DNA from: a virus
Length of the DNA stretch: 39,358 nt
Direction: 5' to 3' (one strand)
IMG/VR virus record: IMGVR_UViG_3300037153_000531
Coordinates: 1-39,358 of that record
The first letter of the stretch is position 1. Every line of letters begins with the position of its first letter. Shown piece by piece: positions 1-8,703 of this stretch. A program made the position numbers and the translations under genes. The notes below the pieces were generated by a model. It saw only the letters and a list, made by a program, of their open reading frames with translations. It did no database searches and was not told the DNA's origin.

Positions 1-127
1 CGACGGTGTGCACCGAGCTGGCGGTCATCGCGGCGCGGGAGACGGGGCGGCTGCCGGTGGAGGTGGTGCACCGCGACGAGGAGATCATCCACCCCGGCAC
101 GACCGAGTACCTGGAGCGGGTCGCGGA
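1..127. repeat. Direct terminal repeat, left copy (contig closure)
   Basis: The first 127 bases are identical, base for base, to the last 127 bases (39232-39358). The repeat lies inside an uninterrupted reading frame that continues correctly across the join, so it is best read as the overlap of a circular or circularly permuted assembly and not as a biological terminal repeat. The length of 127 equals a common maximum assembler k-mer, which supports this reading. The non-redundant genome is 39,231 bp. Confidence 0.95.
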
Positions 128-1145
128 ACGCACCGATGAGGTCAAGTTCTGGTGGATTTGCGCGCGGAACCCGGTGATCAACAGCTTCGACAGGTGGCAC
201 CCGTACTTCTGGGTGTTCGATGACCGCCTCGACCCGGACGAGTGGGTGCGGAAGCCGCCGTCGTGGGCGACGTGGATCGATGACATCGACATCCAGAAGC
301 TCACCACCGCGGAGCGGTTCCCGCCCGATCCGGGCAAGGAGGTCCACGGGGTGCTGGGGCTCCGCGCCGACGAGAGCAGGGGCCGGATGCTCGGCACCCA
401 CTCCGCGGGCGGCTACTTCACCGGGGTGGACAAGACCGGCGTGTGCGGCTCCAGGCCGCTGTACGACTGGACCGAGGGCGACGTGTGGAAGGCGATCTTC
501 GAGATGGGCTGGGATTACAACCGGGCATATGACGTTATGCACCGGCTGGGCCTGTCCCGGCGAGAACTGCGGATCGCTCCGCCGACGATGAACCCGGCCG
601 GTGCCGACCACATCCGCGACGTGTGCCGGGTGGCGTGGCCGGGCTGGTGGAACCGGGTGGTGCACCGGCTGCCCTCGGTGCGGACGGTGGCGCTGTACGG
701 GAAGCGGGCGATCGAGGCGACCCGGCTGTACGGCGAGTCGTGGCAGGACTGCTACCTGCGGTCGTGCATCGAGGAGGCGCCGGACTGGATCGCGACGCGG
801 GCGCGCATCCAGATGGAGATCACGGTCGGGGGGCACTCCAAGCACTCGACGGCGCCGTTCCCGCAGACCCGCCGCGGGCACTGCCTCGAATGCGGGGTGC
901 TCGGGTCGTGGGAGACGCTGGTGTCCACGATGTACCTGGGCGACCCGTTCTCGGTGAAGGCGTCGAAGCTGCCCTACGTGGACCCGGTGCAGTTCCGCCC
1001 GGACCTCAAGGGCAAGCCGCAGGGCTACTGGTCCGGGCGGCCGGGCATCCTCCAGGGCGCGAACTGGTCGCTGCCGGTGGAGAAGTGGGAGGCTGGGCTG
1101 GCCAGCGCCGGGGACCCGGCGTGGCGTGGTGTCTACGGATGGTGA
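1..1145 (+). CDS. PAPS-reductase-like PP-loop protein, C-terminal 379+ residues (gene crosses the contig join)
   Basis: This is the larger part of a 419-residue protein whose start lies at 39117 on the other end of the circle. The family is the adenine nucleotide alpha-hydrolase (PP-loop) group related to phosphoadenosine phosphosulfate reductase and to IbrA/DUF3440-type proteins. The PP-loop SGGKDS is encoded just before the join at full-length residues 34-39. This part carries the acidic stretch after the loop (VVHRDEEI), the LGLRADES segment and a late Cys/His cluster (HCLECG) that could bind metal. Family members activate a substrate by adenylation, often in sulfur transfer. The real substrate is unknown. 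The ParB-fold gene follows 8 bases later. That pairing recalls IbrA/IbrB and suggests a joint role in nucleic-acid modification or regulation, which is inference. Confidence 0.85.
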   Translation, partial: TVCTELAVIAARETGRLPVEVVHRDEEIIHPGTTEYLERVAERTDEVKFWWICARNPVINSFDRWHPYFWVFDDRLDPDEWVRKPPSWATWIDDIDIQKLTTAERFPPDPGKEVHGVLGLRADESRGRMLGTHSAGGYFTGVDKTGVCGSRPLYDWTEGDVWKAIFEMGWDYNRAYDVMHRLGLSRRELRIAPPTMNPAGADHIRDVCRVAWPGWWNRVVHRLPSVRTVALYGKRAIEATRLYGESWQDCYLRSCIEEAPDWIATRARIQMEITVGGHSKHSTAPFPQTRRGHCLECGVLGSWETLVSTMYLGDPFSVKASKLPYVDPVQFRPDLKGKPQGYWSGRPGILQGANWSLPVEKWEAGLASAGDPAWRGVYGW

Positions 1146-1152
1146 GGTGAGC

Positions 1153-2001
1153 ATGGCCAGGCAGAAGGGGCAGGCGGCTGTCGAGAAGAAGGCCGAGGCG
1201 CTGGGTGAACTCAAGATCGAGTACATGACGCTCGACCAGATTCACCCGAACGACTACAACCCGAACCGGCAGAACGAGCACGAGTTCGACCTGCTCTGCA
1301 AGTCGATCCAGGAGGACGGCTTCACCCAGCCGGTCATCGTCGCCAACGACAAGACGATCGTGGACGGCGAGCACAGGTGGCGGGCGGCGCACGCGGTCGG
1401 GCTGGAGCGCATCCCGGTGGTCGTCGTGCCGATGGCCGCGCCGCAGGCGAGGATCGCGACGCTGCGGCACAACCGGGCGCGCGGCAGCGAGGACATCGAG
1501 CTGGCCACCGAGGTGCTGCGGGACCTGGAGAAGCTGGGCGCCCTCGACTGGGCCGCCGACTCCCTCGACCTGTCCGACGTGGAGCTGCAACGGCTCCTCG
1601 ATGACATCCCCGCGCCGGAGGCCCTGGCCAGGGCGGAGTTCACCGAGGCGTGGATGCCCGGCGGGAACGCGCCGCCCGAGGGGTTCCAGCCGGTCAACAC
1701 CGAGACGGAGATCGTCGGCGCCACCGACGCCGGTCACGACGCGGCCCGCATCGCGGAGTCGAGGCTGCGGCAGGCCAAGTCGGAGGAGGAGCGGGTCGCG
1801 ATCAAGCGGGACCGGGCCGTGTTCCGCCTCAACCTGGTCTTCACCGGGGATGAGGGCTACGTTGTCCGGCAGGCGCTCGGCAACGCCCCCGCCGCGACGA
1901 TCATGAACTGGTGCCTGTCGTCGCCGGATGGGAAGGCGGCCCAGGAGCGGCTGACGGCGGAGCGGGCGGCGCAAGATGCCGATGGTGCTGCCGTGCCGTG
2001 A
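1153..2001 (+). CDS. ParB/Srx-fold (ParB-like nuclease domain) protein, partner of the PAPS-reductase-like gene
   Basis: The protein has 282 residues. The N-terminal half is a ParB/Srx domain: a strand with YMTLDQIHPNDYNPN (residues 24-38), then QPVIVA, and the nucleotide-binding signature DGEHRW at 71-76. ParB-type domains bind or hydrolyse CTP, and relatives act on nucleic acids or phospho-substrates. The C-terminal half (from about residue 165) is not a classical ParB HTH; it has a charged helix around 195-225 and a small alpha/beta segment. No ParA and no parS-like repeat were seen, so plasmid-type partitioning is unlikely. I chose the ATG at 1153 after GGTGAGGTGAGC; a GTG at 1126 would overlap the upstream gene. 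It lies 8 bases after the PP-loop gene and overlaps the HNH gene by 26 bases, so all three are co-transcribed. Confidence 0.85.
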   Translation: MARQKGQAAVEKKAEALGELKIEYMTLDQIHPNDYNPNRQNEHEFDLLCKSIQEDGFTQPVIVANDKTIVDGEHRWRAAHAVGLERIPVVVVPMAAPQARIATLRHNRARGSEDIELATEVLRDLEKLGALDWAADSLDLSDVELQRLLDDIPAPEALARAEFTEAWMPGGNAPPEGFQPVNTETEIVGATDAGHDAARIAESRLRQAKSEEERVAIKRDRAVFRLNLVFTGDEGYVVRQALGNAPAATIMNWCLSSPDGKAAQERLTAERAAQDADGAAVP

Positions 2002-2293
2002 GGCGTGGTGCCCTAACTACCAGCCGTGCCCCGACCACCCGATCCTGCCGTTCGGCGGCGGGGAGCCGATGCCGCCCGGCTGGGCTCAGGTGTCAGCGCG
2101 GACGATCGCCAGGGCTCGGGGCCGGTGCGAGTGCAAGGACCCGGCGTGCCGCTTCCACCCGCCCGGCATGTGCCGGTGGCCGGGGACCACGGCGGACCAC
2201 ATCGTGCCGCGGGCGCTCGGCGGAACCGACGCCGACGAGAACCTGCAAGCGCTGTGCAAGACATGCCACGCGGCGAAGTCGGGGCGGTCGTAG
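1976..2293 (+). CDS. HNH endonuclease
   Basis: The protein has 105 residues and a complete HNH (beta-beta-alpha-Me) core. It shows the ADH motif with His75, Asn89 in DENLQALC and the final His98, with zinc-ligand pairs Cys51/53/58 and Cys94/97. HNH proteins next to terminase genes often assist genome packaging or cut cos sites in HK97-like and actinobacterial phages; others are homing nucleases. Its place about 650 bases upstream of the terminase small subunit favours the packaging role. The start at 1976 lies inside the ParB-fold gene with no strong Shine-Dalgarno; an ATG at 1982 or 2068 is possible. A hairpin-rich gap follows. Confidence 0.8.
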   Translation: MPMVLPCREAWCPNYQPCPDHPILPFGGGEPMPPGWAQVSARTIARARGRCECKDPACRFHPPGMCRWPGTTADHIVPRALGGTDADENLQALCKTCHAAKSGRS

Positions 2294-2383
2294 AGGCGCC
2301 CGGCCTGGGAGCCGACATAGCGGGTCGATGGTCGGAGGGCCGGGCGCGCTGTACGCATCCTAAGCGCTTCTCCCGTCCCCCCA

Positions 2384-2447
2384 CCCCCTAACAGGGGGAC
2401 GGGCCGTTAATCGGCTGTACGCCCCCCTGTGGCTCGCTCCAGGGGGG
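2384..2447 (+). terminator. Tandem GC hairpins after the HNH gene
   Basis: Two perfect inverted repeats lie in the gene-free stretch 2294-2461. CCCCCT/AGGGGG is at 2384-2389 and 2393-2398 with a 3-base loop. CCCCCCTG/CAGGGGGG is at 2422-2429 and 2440-2447 with a 10-base loop. There is no U-tract, as is common for terminators in high-GC actinobacteria. They may reduce read-through from the modification genes into the packaging genes. Termination is inferred. Confidence 0.55.
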
Positions 2448-2461
2448 GTTAGTCTGCCCGC

Positions 2462-2620
2462 ATGGCTATCACGATCACAGACACGGGCGACGGCGGCCTG
2501 ACCTACACCGCCGAAGACGGCAGCACCCAGACCCTCACGTGGAACGACGTTGACTCGATGGTCGCGCGCAGGCCGACCCAGCAGCAGGCAGCCGCGGCCG
2601 AGGGCGAGCCGAAGTCCTAG
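2462..2620 (+). CDS. Small hypothetical protein (52 aa)
   Basis: The reading frame MAITITDTGDGGL... ends AEGEPKS. It is rich in Thr, Asp and Gln, has no membrane segment or motif, and looks like a small beta-strand protein with an Ala/Gln tail. It starts at an ATG just after the second hairpin, with only the weak GGGGGGGTTAG as ribosome site. Its stop TAG overlaps the stop of the opposing small gene by 4 bases (ctag). Function unknown. Confidence 0.55.
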   Translation: MAITITDTGDGGLTYTAEDGSTQTLTWNDVDSMVARRPTQQQAAAAEGEPKS

Positions 2621-2787
2621 TGCGGCGTGGGCGTCAGGTCGGGGTGAGCCTGCCCGACATGCTCGTCCATGAACTCCTGCGGGATGGCCGCCTTGCAGGT
2701 GTCGCACGCCTTGAGGTTGACCGATTCGGTCACCGCGCCGCCCTCGGCAGTGTCGGGCACCCATAGCTTCACTGGCACATACGTCAT
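2617..2787 (-). CDS. Small C2H2-like zinc protein (56 aa)
   Basis: Reads leftward from ATG 2787 with a good ribosome site (AAAGGA, 7 bases before the start). The protein has the spacing C-x2-C-x11-H-x4-H (Cys28, Cys31, His43, His48), which is that of a single C2H2 zinc finger. It is the only leftward gene inside the long rightward late block and converges on the small gene 2462-2620. Function unknown; a DNA- or protein-binding finger is plausible. Confidence 0.65.
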   Translation of the reverse strand: MTYVPVKLWVPDTAEGGAVTESVNLKACDTCKAAIPQEFMDEHVGQAHPDLTPTPH

Positions 2788-2945
2788 TTCGCGTCCTTTC
2801 GTCGTCTGAGGCTAACTCGCTGCCCGCTGCGGCGCTGTCTATGGTGATTGCGTGCACCGAAACCCGGAAAACCTGGCCGCGCACGAGCGTGCCTGGGAAG
2901 CTCTCCTGGACAGCGGCGGCCGGGGAGGTTCCCCCCCAGGGTCGG

Positions 2946-3425
2946 ATGATCACGATGGGTGAGCGCGGGCCGGTCCCGAAGCCGACGCGGCTCCGGGTCT
3001 TGCACGGGGCGCGGGCCGACAAGGTGAACCAGGCCGAGCCCCTGCCAGCGGCGGAGCTTCCGTTCGAGAAGCCCACGTACCTGTCGGAGATCGCGGAGCG
3101 CAAGTGGGATGAGCTGGTCCCTCACCTGCTGTCGATGCAGCTCGTCACCCCGGCCGACGTTGACCTGCTCGCCGCGTACTGCGAGTGCTACGCGCGGTGG
3201 CGCACGCTGGCGAAGATGGCGTCGAAGTCTCCGCCTGTGTTCAACCGGGGTGGCGAGGGGCAGCAGATGGTGCTGGTGCGTAACCCGCTGTGGCAGCAGG
3301 TGCGTGATGCGGAGGCGGGGCTGCGGACGCTGGCTCGTGAGTTCGGGTTCACGCCGTCGAGCCGGGCCGGTATGCGGGTGGGCACGGCGATGGGCGAGAT
3401 AGCCGAGCGGCTGCTGTCTCAGTGA
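2946..3425 (+). CDS. terS: Terminase small subunit (P27 family)
   Basis: The N-terminus MGERGPVPKPTRLRVL is the usual opening of P27-type small terminases, followed by a helical domain that in this family recognises phage DNA and delivers it to the large subunit. The length of 159 residues fits. Start choice is uncertain. ATG 2946 has AGGG just before it, ATG 2955 gives the canonical MGERG start, and an upstream ATG at 2841 would add 35 residues with no ribosome site and no family similarity. The stop TGA (3423-3425) touches the GTG start of the large subunit, so translation is probably coupled. Confidence 0.85.
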   Translation: MITMGERGPVPKPTRLRVLHGARADKVNQAEPLPAAELPFEKPTYLSEIAERKWDELVPHLLSMQLVTPADVDLLAAYCECYARWRTLAKMASKSPPVFNRGGEGQQMVLVRNPLWQQVRDAEAGLRTLAREFGFTPSSRAGMRVGTAMGEIAERLLSQ

Positions 3426-5096
3426 GTGGCCGTGGCTGACCCGGTATGCGGATACGAGTTCGTGCCGCAGTTCGGCGGGCGGGCGGGCAGGCCGGTGGTG
3501 TGCCGCAAGCGGGGCGAGCACATGTGCACGGGGCGGGCGCGGCACGCGGTGGCGTTCTTCTCTGAGCTGCTGACGCACACGAAGGGGACGTGGGCTCGGC
3601 GTCCGTTCGTGCCTTTGGCGTTTCAGCGTGATGAGGTGCTGGCGCCGCTGTTCGGGCGGGTGATCTGGTCGGACTTCCACGGGCGGTACGTGCGGCGTTA
3701 CCGGATGCTGTACCTGTGCATGGCGCGGAAGAACGGGAAGACGGAGATGCTGGCGGGGCTGGTGCTGTACCTGCTGGTGGCTGATGGTGAGCAGGGCGCT
3801 GAGATTTACGGGCTGGCGCGGGACTACGAGCAGGCGGGGCTGGTGTTCCGGGTGGCGTCGCGGATGGTGAAGAACTCGCGCACGCTGTCGGAGCGGCTGA
3901 CGGTCTACGACGGGGGCAACCGGATCGTGGATGAGACGACCGGCTCGTTCTACCAGGTGATGTCGGGTGACTGGGAAGGGAACCTGGGTGAGAACCCGTC
4001 CGGCGCGTATATCGATGAGCTGCTGGTGCAGCCGGACCGGGATTTGTACGACGCGATCAGGACTGGGATGGGCACGCGGGCTCAGCCTTTGATCATGCTG
4101 GCGACGACGGCGGAGAACGACCCGGCGGGGTTCGCGGCGAATGAGCGGGCGTGGTCTGAGCGGGTGGCTGAGGACCCGTCGCTGGACCCGGAGCGGCTGG
4201 CGATCATCTACCGGGCGCCGGATGACGCCGACTGGACGCAGCCGCGGACGTGGAAGATGGCGAACCCGGCGCTGGCGTGGCCGAGCGGGACGCGGGGCGC
4301 GTTCCTTGAGGTGCGGACCCTGGCGTCTGAGTGTCACGTGGCGCAGCAGAACCCGGTGGCTGAGCGGGCGTTCAGGCAGTACCGGCTGAACCAGCCCGTG
4401 TCTGCTTTGGGGCGGGCGATTGCGCTGCCCGCGTGGGATGCGTGCGTGACGCCGACAGCGGCGGAGATCGCGGCGGTGAACGCGGGTGCTGAGTGCTTCG
4501 GCGGGATGGACCTGGCGGCGACGCAGGACTTGGCTGCGTATGCGCTGGTGTTCCCGCAGCGGGACGGCGCGGTTCACGTGCTGTGGCGGCATTTCTGCCC
4601 GGCGCACAGGTTGCAGGACTTGGCGGCGCGGACGGGCGGGATGGCGAACGTGTGGGTGGCGCGCGGGGAGCTGACGGTGACTGACTCGCTGGTCACCGAC
4701 TATGACGTGATCCGCGCTTCGCTCGACGCCGACCAGGCGGCCTACGAGATACGCGAGCTGGCTTACGACCCGTGGAACGCGGTGCAGCTCGCGGCGGCGC
4801 TGTCGGACGACGGGTGGTTCATGGTGCAGATGGCGCAGTCGGCGCGGGCGATGACCGCGAGCGCGGCTGAGCTGCTGCGGCTGATCGCGGCGGGCCGGTT
4901 CGGGCACGGGTTCTCATCGATCATGCGGTGGCAGGCGGGCAACGCGGTCACCAAGTCGGACCCGTCCGGGAACATCCGGTTCGACCGGCAGCGGTCCACG
5001 GAGAAGATCGACGGGATCGTGGCCGCGGTGATGGGCCTGGACCGTGCCCTGCGGCGCAGCGAGAAGTCGCAGGACTACCTGGCTATGGGGTGGTGA
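3426..5096 (+). CDS. terL: Terminase large subunit
   Basis: The protein has 556 residues, normal for a two-domain terminase motor. The ATPase domain holds a Walker A-like loop MARKNGKTE (about 99-107) and a Walker B with GAYIDELL, where Asp197 and Glu198 are the expected magnesium and catalytic residues. The LATTAEN stretch that follows is the coupling motif. The C-terminal RNase H-like nuclease domain begins near GGMDLAATQDL, with Asp362 as first metal ligand, and includes AYDPWNA further on. The enzyme pumps DNA into the prohead and cuts the concatemer. It starts with GTG directly after the small subunit; GTG 3432 is an alternative start. The portal follows 16 bases downstream. Confidence 0.95.
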   Translation: MAVADPVCGYEFVPQFGGRAGRPVVCRKRGEHMCTGRARHAVAFFSELLTHTKGTWARRPFVPLAFQRDEVLAPLFGRVIWSDFHGRYVRRYRMLYLCMARKNGKTEMLAGLVLYLLVADGEQGAEIYGLARDYEQAGLVFRVASRMVKNSRTLSERLTVYDGGNRIVDETTGSFYQVMSGDWEGNLGENPSGAYIDELLVQPDRDLYDAIRTGMGTRAQPLIMLATTAENDPAGFAANERAWSERVAEDPSLDPERLAIIYRAPDDADWTQPRTWKMANPALAWPSGTRGAFLEVRTLASECHVAQQNPVAERAFRQYRLNQPVSALGRAIALPAWDACVTPTAAEIAAVNAGAECFGGMDLAATQDLAAYALVFPQRDGAVHVLWRHFCPAHRLQDLAARTGGMANVWVARGELTVTDSLVTDYDVIRASLDADQAAYEIRELAYDPWNAVQLAAALSDDGWFMVQMAQSARAMTASAAELLRLIAAGRFGHGFSSIMRWQAGNAVTKSDPSGNIRFDRQRSTEKIDGIVAAVMGLDRALRRSEKSQDYLAMGW

Positions 5097-5112
5097 GCCT
5101 ACGCTGTCGGTC

Positions 5113-6522
5113 ATGACGACCCCGGCGCTGACCACCGACTATCTGGGCGACATGAGGCAGGCGTGCTCGCGGCAGCTCGACGCGCAGATCACGCAGGCGA
5201 TGCTGTACCAGTCCTACTACGACGGCGAGCCCGCGATCCTGGCGCTGCTCGACACGGCCGAGCGGCAGGTGTTCCGCAAGTTCCTGGACGAGTCGCAGGC
5301 GAACTGGTGCCAGCTCGTCGTCAACGCGGTGGCCGAGCGGTTGCAGGTGGTGGCGTTCGAATGGGGCGAGTCGTCGGATGCGGCGTGGGCGATCTGGCAG
5401 GCGAACGGGATGGACGCCGACGCGGAGCTGGTGCAGACCGACGCGCTGGTGACCGGCAAGGGGTTCGTGCTGGTGCAGCCGGATGACCAGTCGGCGTCGG
5501 GCGTGTCGATCACGCCGGAGTCGCCGTTCGAGGCGACGGTGCTGTACCAGCCGGGGTCGGGGCGGCGGCGGCGCGCGGCCGGGTACAAGCGGTTCACCGA
5601 TCCGGTCACGGCCAAGACCACCGACATCGTGATCTTGCCGGACGTGATCGCGACGTGGCTGCCGAACGAGGGCGACCCGGTGGTGGAGGTGAACCCGGCT
5701 GGCGTTGTCGGGCTGATCGAGATCACGCCGAACCCGCGGACCGTGGGGCAGCCGCGGTCTGAGCTTGACCCGGCGATCCCGATCAACGACCGCATCCACA
5801 CGACGATCTTCAACCGGCTGGTGGCGTCGGACTTCGGGGCGTTCAGGCAGATATGGGCGACCGGGGTGAAGCTGGCCCGGCAGATGGTCACCACCACCGA
5901 CGACCAGGGCAACACCGTCACCGCGGAGACGGGGGTCAAGCCGTGGGACATCGGCGCGAACCGGCTGCTCACCAACGAGAACCCGGACGGCCGGTTCGGC
6001 GCGTTCCCCGGCGATCCGCTGGCCGGTTACCTGAGCGCGGTCGAGCAGGACATCGAGGCGCTGGCGGCGATCACGCAGACGCCGCCGTACTACCTGCACG
6101 GCAAGATGGTGAACCTGTCGGCCGACGCGATCAAGGCGGCTGAGGCCGGGCTGGTGTGCAAGGTGCGGCGCCGGATGCTGCACATCGGTGAGTGCTGGGA
6201 GACGGTGGTGCGGCTGGCGCTGTCGCTGGTCGGTGACCCCGGCGCGGCGAACATGTCGGGGCAGTGCCTCTGGGCTGATCCTGAGACGCGCTCGATCGCG
6301 CAGCTCGCGGACGCGCTGACCAAGTTCGCGTCGATCGGGGTGCCGCAGGAGGTGCTGTGGCAGCGGATGGGCGCGACACCCGCGGAGATCGACGCCTGGC
6401 ACAAGATGCAGGCGGCCAACCCGGTCCCGGCCATCGCGCGGGTGCCCGGCACCGCGCCTGGCGTGACCGCGCCGACCGGGGCAGTTCCGGCGGGTGACAC
6501 GACAGTGCCCGCCGATGTGTAG
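5113..6522 (+). CDS. Portal protein (SPP1 gp6-like)
   Basis: The protein has 469 residues, the usual portal size. It forms the dodecameric ring at the capsid vertex through which the terminase packages DNA. Recognition rests on the N-terminal helical part (YLGDMRQACSRQLDAQ... YYDGEPAIL), the NRLVASDFGAFRQIWATG wing segment and the conserved QTPPYYLHGKMVNLSADAIK clip/stem region common in actinophage portals, together with position after the terminase. The ATG at 5113 is the best start; an upstream ATG at 5044 would overlap the terminase gene by 53 bases. The Pro/Ala-rich C-terminus (from about 425) is probably disordered and faces the capsid interior. Confidence 0.93.
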   Translation: MTTPALTTDYLGDMRQACSRQLDAQITQAMLYQSYYDGEPAILALLDTAERQVFRKFLDESQANWCQLVVNAVAERLQVVAFEWGESSDAAWAIWQANGMDADAELVQTDALVTGKGFVLVQPDDQSASGVSITPESPFEATVLYQPGSGRRRRAAGYKRFTDPVTAKTTDIVILPDVIATWLPNEGDPVVEVNPAGVVGLIEITPNPRTVGQPRSELDPAIPINDRIHTTIFNRLVASDFGAFRQIWATGVKLARQMVTTTDDQGNTVTAETGVKPWDIGANRLLTNENPDGRFGAFPGDPLAGYLSAVEQDIEALAAITQTPPYYLHGKMVNLSADAIKAAEAGLVCKVRRRMLHIGECWETVVRLALSLVGDPGAANMSGQCLWADPETRSIAQLADALTKFASIGVPQEVLWQRMGATPAEIDAWHKMQAANPVPAIARVPGTAPGVTAPTGAVPAGDTTVPADV

Positions 6523-6534
6523 GAAGGTAGCTGA

Positions 6535-7116
6535 ATGACCACACCAGCCCCGCCAGCGCCGACACCGCCGCCGCTGCCATCGCAGCTCGTGGGCGGCCAG
6601 CCCGCCCAGCAGCAGCCGCGCGACCCGTCGAGCGGGCAGTACACCGAGCCGCCGCAGCCCCCGGCGCCGCCAGCGCCGCCCGAGCCGCCGGAGGACACGG
6701 CGCAAGAGCTGCGGAACGCGCTGGCCGAGGAGCGCAGGCGCCACCGGGAGACGATGCAAACGCTGTCTCAGCTCCAGCAGCAGGGCATGACCGACCAGGA
6801 GAAGGCCATCGAGGCGGCGAAGGCCGAGGGCCGCGCCGAGGCGATCCGCGACGCGGCCAAGCGGGTCGCGCAGGCGGAGTTCCGGGCGCTGGCCGCCGGT
6901 CGGCTGGCCGACCCGGACGCCTACCTGGAGCTGCTGGACCTGTCGCCGTTCATCGGTGAGGACGGCGAGATCGACAAGAAGGCCCTCGCGAAGATGGTCG
7001 AGCGGCTGATCGCGCAGATCACCCCGGCGGGCGCGCGGATACCGGCCGGGCCGATGGGCAACGGCGAGGGCGCGGACGGCGACTTCCTCCGGGCCGTGCT
7101 GTCGAAGAAGCGCTGA
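6535..7116 (+). CDS. Capsid scaffolding protein
   Basis: The protein has 193 residues. An N-terminal Pro/Gln-rich disordered segment (1-55) precedes a long charged coiled coil (about 58-115, with LAEERRRHRETMQTLSQ). A compact C-terminal part contains ADPDAYLELLDLSPFI and DEDG-like acidic residues, a pattern typical of scaffolds of HK97-like actinophages where the C-terminus binds the capsid protein. It guides prohead assembly and is lost before packaging. The ribosome site AGGAAGG is very good. It sits between portal and capsid, the standard place. Confidence 0.85.
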   Translation: MTTPAPPAPTPPPLPSQLVGGQPAQQQPRDPSSGQYTEPPQPPAPPAPPEPPEDTAQELRNALAEERRRHRETMQTLSQLQQQGMTDQEKAIEAAKAEGRAEAIRDAAKRVAQAEFRALAAGRLADPDAYLELLDLSPFIGEDGEIDKKALAKMVERLIAQITPAGARIPAGPMGNGEGADGDFLRAVLSKKR

Positions 7117-7287
7117 GGTAGCCTGCTGTCGATGCCGTGCAGCGGGATGCGGCGGCAGCCGGTACCGAATCCGGGCGCTTCACGTAGGCGGGAGGCCGAG
7201 GCCCGGCCGGGGTGCAGCGGGACGCGGCCCCGGCCCGGTGGCGCGGAAAGCGGGCGTTCCTGATCCTGCTTTCTGGAGGTACCAGTC
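7117..7287. other. Gene-free spacer before the capsid gene, with an imperfect direct repeat
   Basis: No convincing gene lies in these 171 bases. A 17-base near-repeat (GTGCAGCGGGATGCGGC at 7137-7153 and GTGCAGCGGGACGCGGC at 7212-7228, one mismatch) lies in the middle. The capsid ribosome site TGGAGGTACC lies at the end. The spacer may hold a promoter or processing site that boosts capsid expression, but I see no clear -35/-10 pair. Confidence 0.4.
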
Positions 7288-8286
7288 ATGGCGCTTGGCG
7301 ACTTCTCGGGTGTTATCCCGCCAGCGATGTCCACCACGATCATCCAGGAGGTCTTGCAGACCTCCGCCGCGATGCGGCTGTGCAGCCGCCTGCCGATGGG
7401 CACGGGCGTGACCCAGATGCCGATCCCGAAGACGCTGCCCACCGCGTCGTGGGTCAACGCGACCGGCACGGGCCGCAAGCCGTACACGAACGTCGGGCTC
7501 CAGACCGCCACGATCACGGCGGAGGAAGTCGCGGCGGTCATCGCGATCCCGGACAAGATGGTCGAGGATTCCACGATCAACCTGTGGAACTACTGCCGCC
7601 CGCTGCTGTCGCAGGCCATCGCGGTGGCGCTGGACGGCGCGGTGCTGTTCGGCCTGAACGCGCCTGCCTCGTTCCCGGCTGGCGGCGTGATGGCCGAGGC
7701 GGTCGGCGTGAACGCGGGCATCGACGCGATCGACTCGATCAACCTGGCGATGGCCCAGGTTGAAGGGCAGGCGCTCACCCCGACCGGGCACGCCTCGGAC
7801 CTGACGAACCGGGCGCTGATCCGGGGGCTGCGGGCCACGACCAACGAGCTGATCTTCGGCACCACCCAGATCGACAACTACTCGGTCCCGTCGATCTACG
7901 GGCTGCCCGCGGCGTACATCCCGTTCCAGAACAAGGGCGGCGCCTCCCCGGCTGACTTCGTGACCGGCGACTGGTCCTACGCGATCCTCGGGGTGCGGTC
8001 CGACATCCGCTACCTGGTCGATCCGTCCGCGGTGATCGCTGACGCTTCCGGCGTGGTGCAGGTGTCCGGGTTCCAGGACAACGTGACGCCGATGAAGGTG
8101 TGGGCCAGGTTCGGCTTCGCGCTGCTCCGCCCGGTGACCGTGAACCAGCCGGGCGGCGCGAGGGCGTTCGCCAAGGCTGACCTGCACGCCGCCGAGGGCA
8201 CCGCGCCGACCGCGGCCGAGGCTGAGGGCGAGCAGGCCCAGCAGGAGGCCGGTCAGGTCCGCACGCAGCAGGCCCGCAAGGCGTAG
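7288..8286 (+). CDS. Major capsid protein (HK97 fold)
   Basis: The protein has 332 residues. The N-terminal arm (GDFSGVIPPAMSTTIIQEVLQTSAAMRL) and the following P-loop/E-loop segment (GTGRKPYTNVGLQTATITAEEVAAVIAIPDKMVED) match the HK97-type capsid fold of the actinophage lineage, and a scaffold gene directly precedes it. The C-terminal 35 residues are Ala/Glu/Gln rich and probably flexible. The GGAGG ribosome site 8 bases before the ATG is among the strongest in the genome, as expected for the most abundant virion protein. No protease gene is present, so the separate scaffold is probably removed without an adjacent phage maturation protease. Confidence 0.92.
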   Translation: MALGDFSGVIPPAMSTTIIQEVLQTSAAMRLCSRLPMGTGVTQMPIPKTLPTASWVNATGTGRKPYTNVGLQTATITAEEVAAVIAIPDKMVEDSTINLWNYCRPLLSQAIAVALDGAVLFGLNAPASFPAGGVMAEAVGVNAGIDAIDSINLAMAQVEGQALTPTGHASDLTNRALIRGLRATTNELIFGTTQIDNYSVPSIYGLPAAYIPFQNKGGASPADFVTGDWSYAILGVRSDIRYLVDPSAVIADASGVVQVSGFQDNVTPMKVWARFGFALLRPVTVNQPGGARAFAKADLHAAEGTAPTAAEAEGEQAQQEAGQVRTQQARKA

Positions 8287-8289
8287 CCC

Positions 8290-8703
8290 GTGACGACACC
8301 GCCGGAACCGTGGACCCTGTGGGCTCCGCCGCTCAACCCGCCGCATGACGGGACGGACGGCCAGCCTGCCGGGCTCCCGGCTGCCACGGCGCAGCAGATC
8401 GCGGATGCCACCTGGGACACCGACCCGCACCTGTGCGCGGCGCTCCAGTGGGAGGCGTATGCCGCGATGCTGCCGCCGTCCCCGGCGGTCGCGTCGGTGT
8501 CCACCGGGGCGCAGTCGGTGTCGTACTCACCGGCCGCGCCGACCGGGGATTTCGGCCTGGCGATGGCCCGCGCCGAGTATCACCGGGGCCTGATGGGGTC
8601 GCTGGTCACGATGCCGCTCACGGTCGCGGACCCGGCGAAGGCTTCGGTGCCGGTCAACCCGTGGGCTGACGACGGCTACGACGCCTGGTGGCCGGTCGCA
8701 TGA
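8290..8703 (+). CDS. Head-tail connector (adaptor-position protein)
   Basis: The protein has 137 residues and starts with GTG three bases after the capsid stop. Its N-terminus is Pro/Trp-rich. The helical centre (ATAQQIADATWDTDPHLCAALQWEAYAAML) resembles the adaptor proteins that bind under the portal and extend the channel. The assignment rests mainly on position between capsid and the other neck genes. Its stop codon overlaps the next start (ATGA at 8700), which indicates translational coupling. Confidence 0.65.
   Translation: MTTPPEPWTLWAPPLNPPHDGTDGQPAGLPAATAQQIADATWDTDPHLCAALQWEAYAAMLPPSPAVASVSTGAQSVSYSPAAPTGDFGLAMARAEYHRGLMGSLVTMPLTVADPAKASVPVNPWADDGYDAWWPVA

Noticed and set aside
1153-2001. 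Plasmid-type partitioning (ParB)
   Set aside because: No ParA ATPase or parS-like repeats and no ParB-type HTH in the C-terminus; the PP-loop partner points elsewhere.
2784-4907. Leftward open frame of 707 codons
   Set aside because: Antisense to the terminase genes, Arg/Pro/His-rich, no start signal.
7132-7188. 18-codon open frame before the capsid gene
   Set aside because: No ribosome site and too short to judge; the region holds an imperfect repeat instead.
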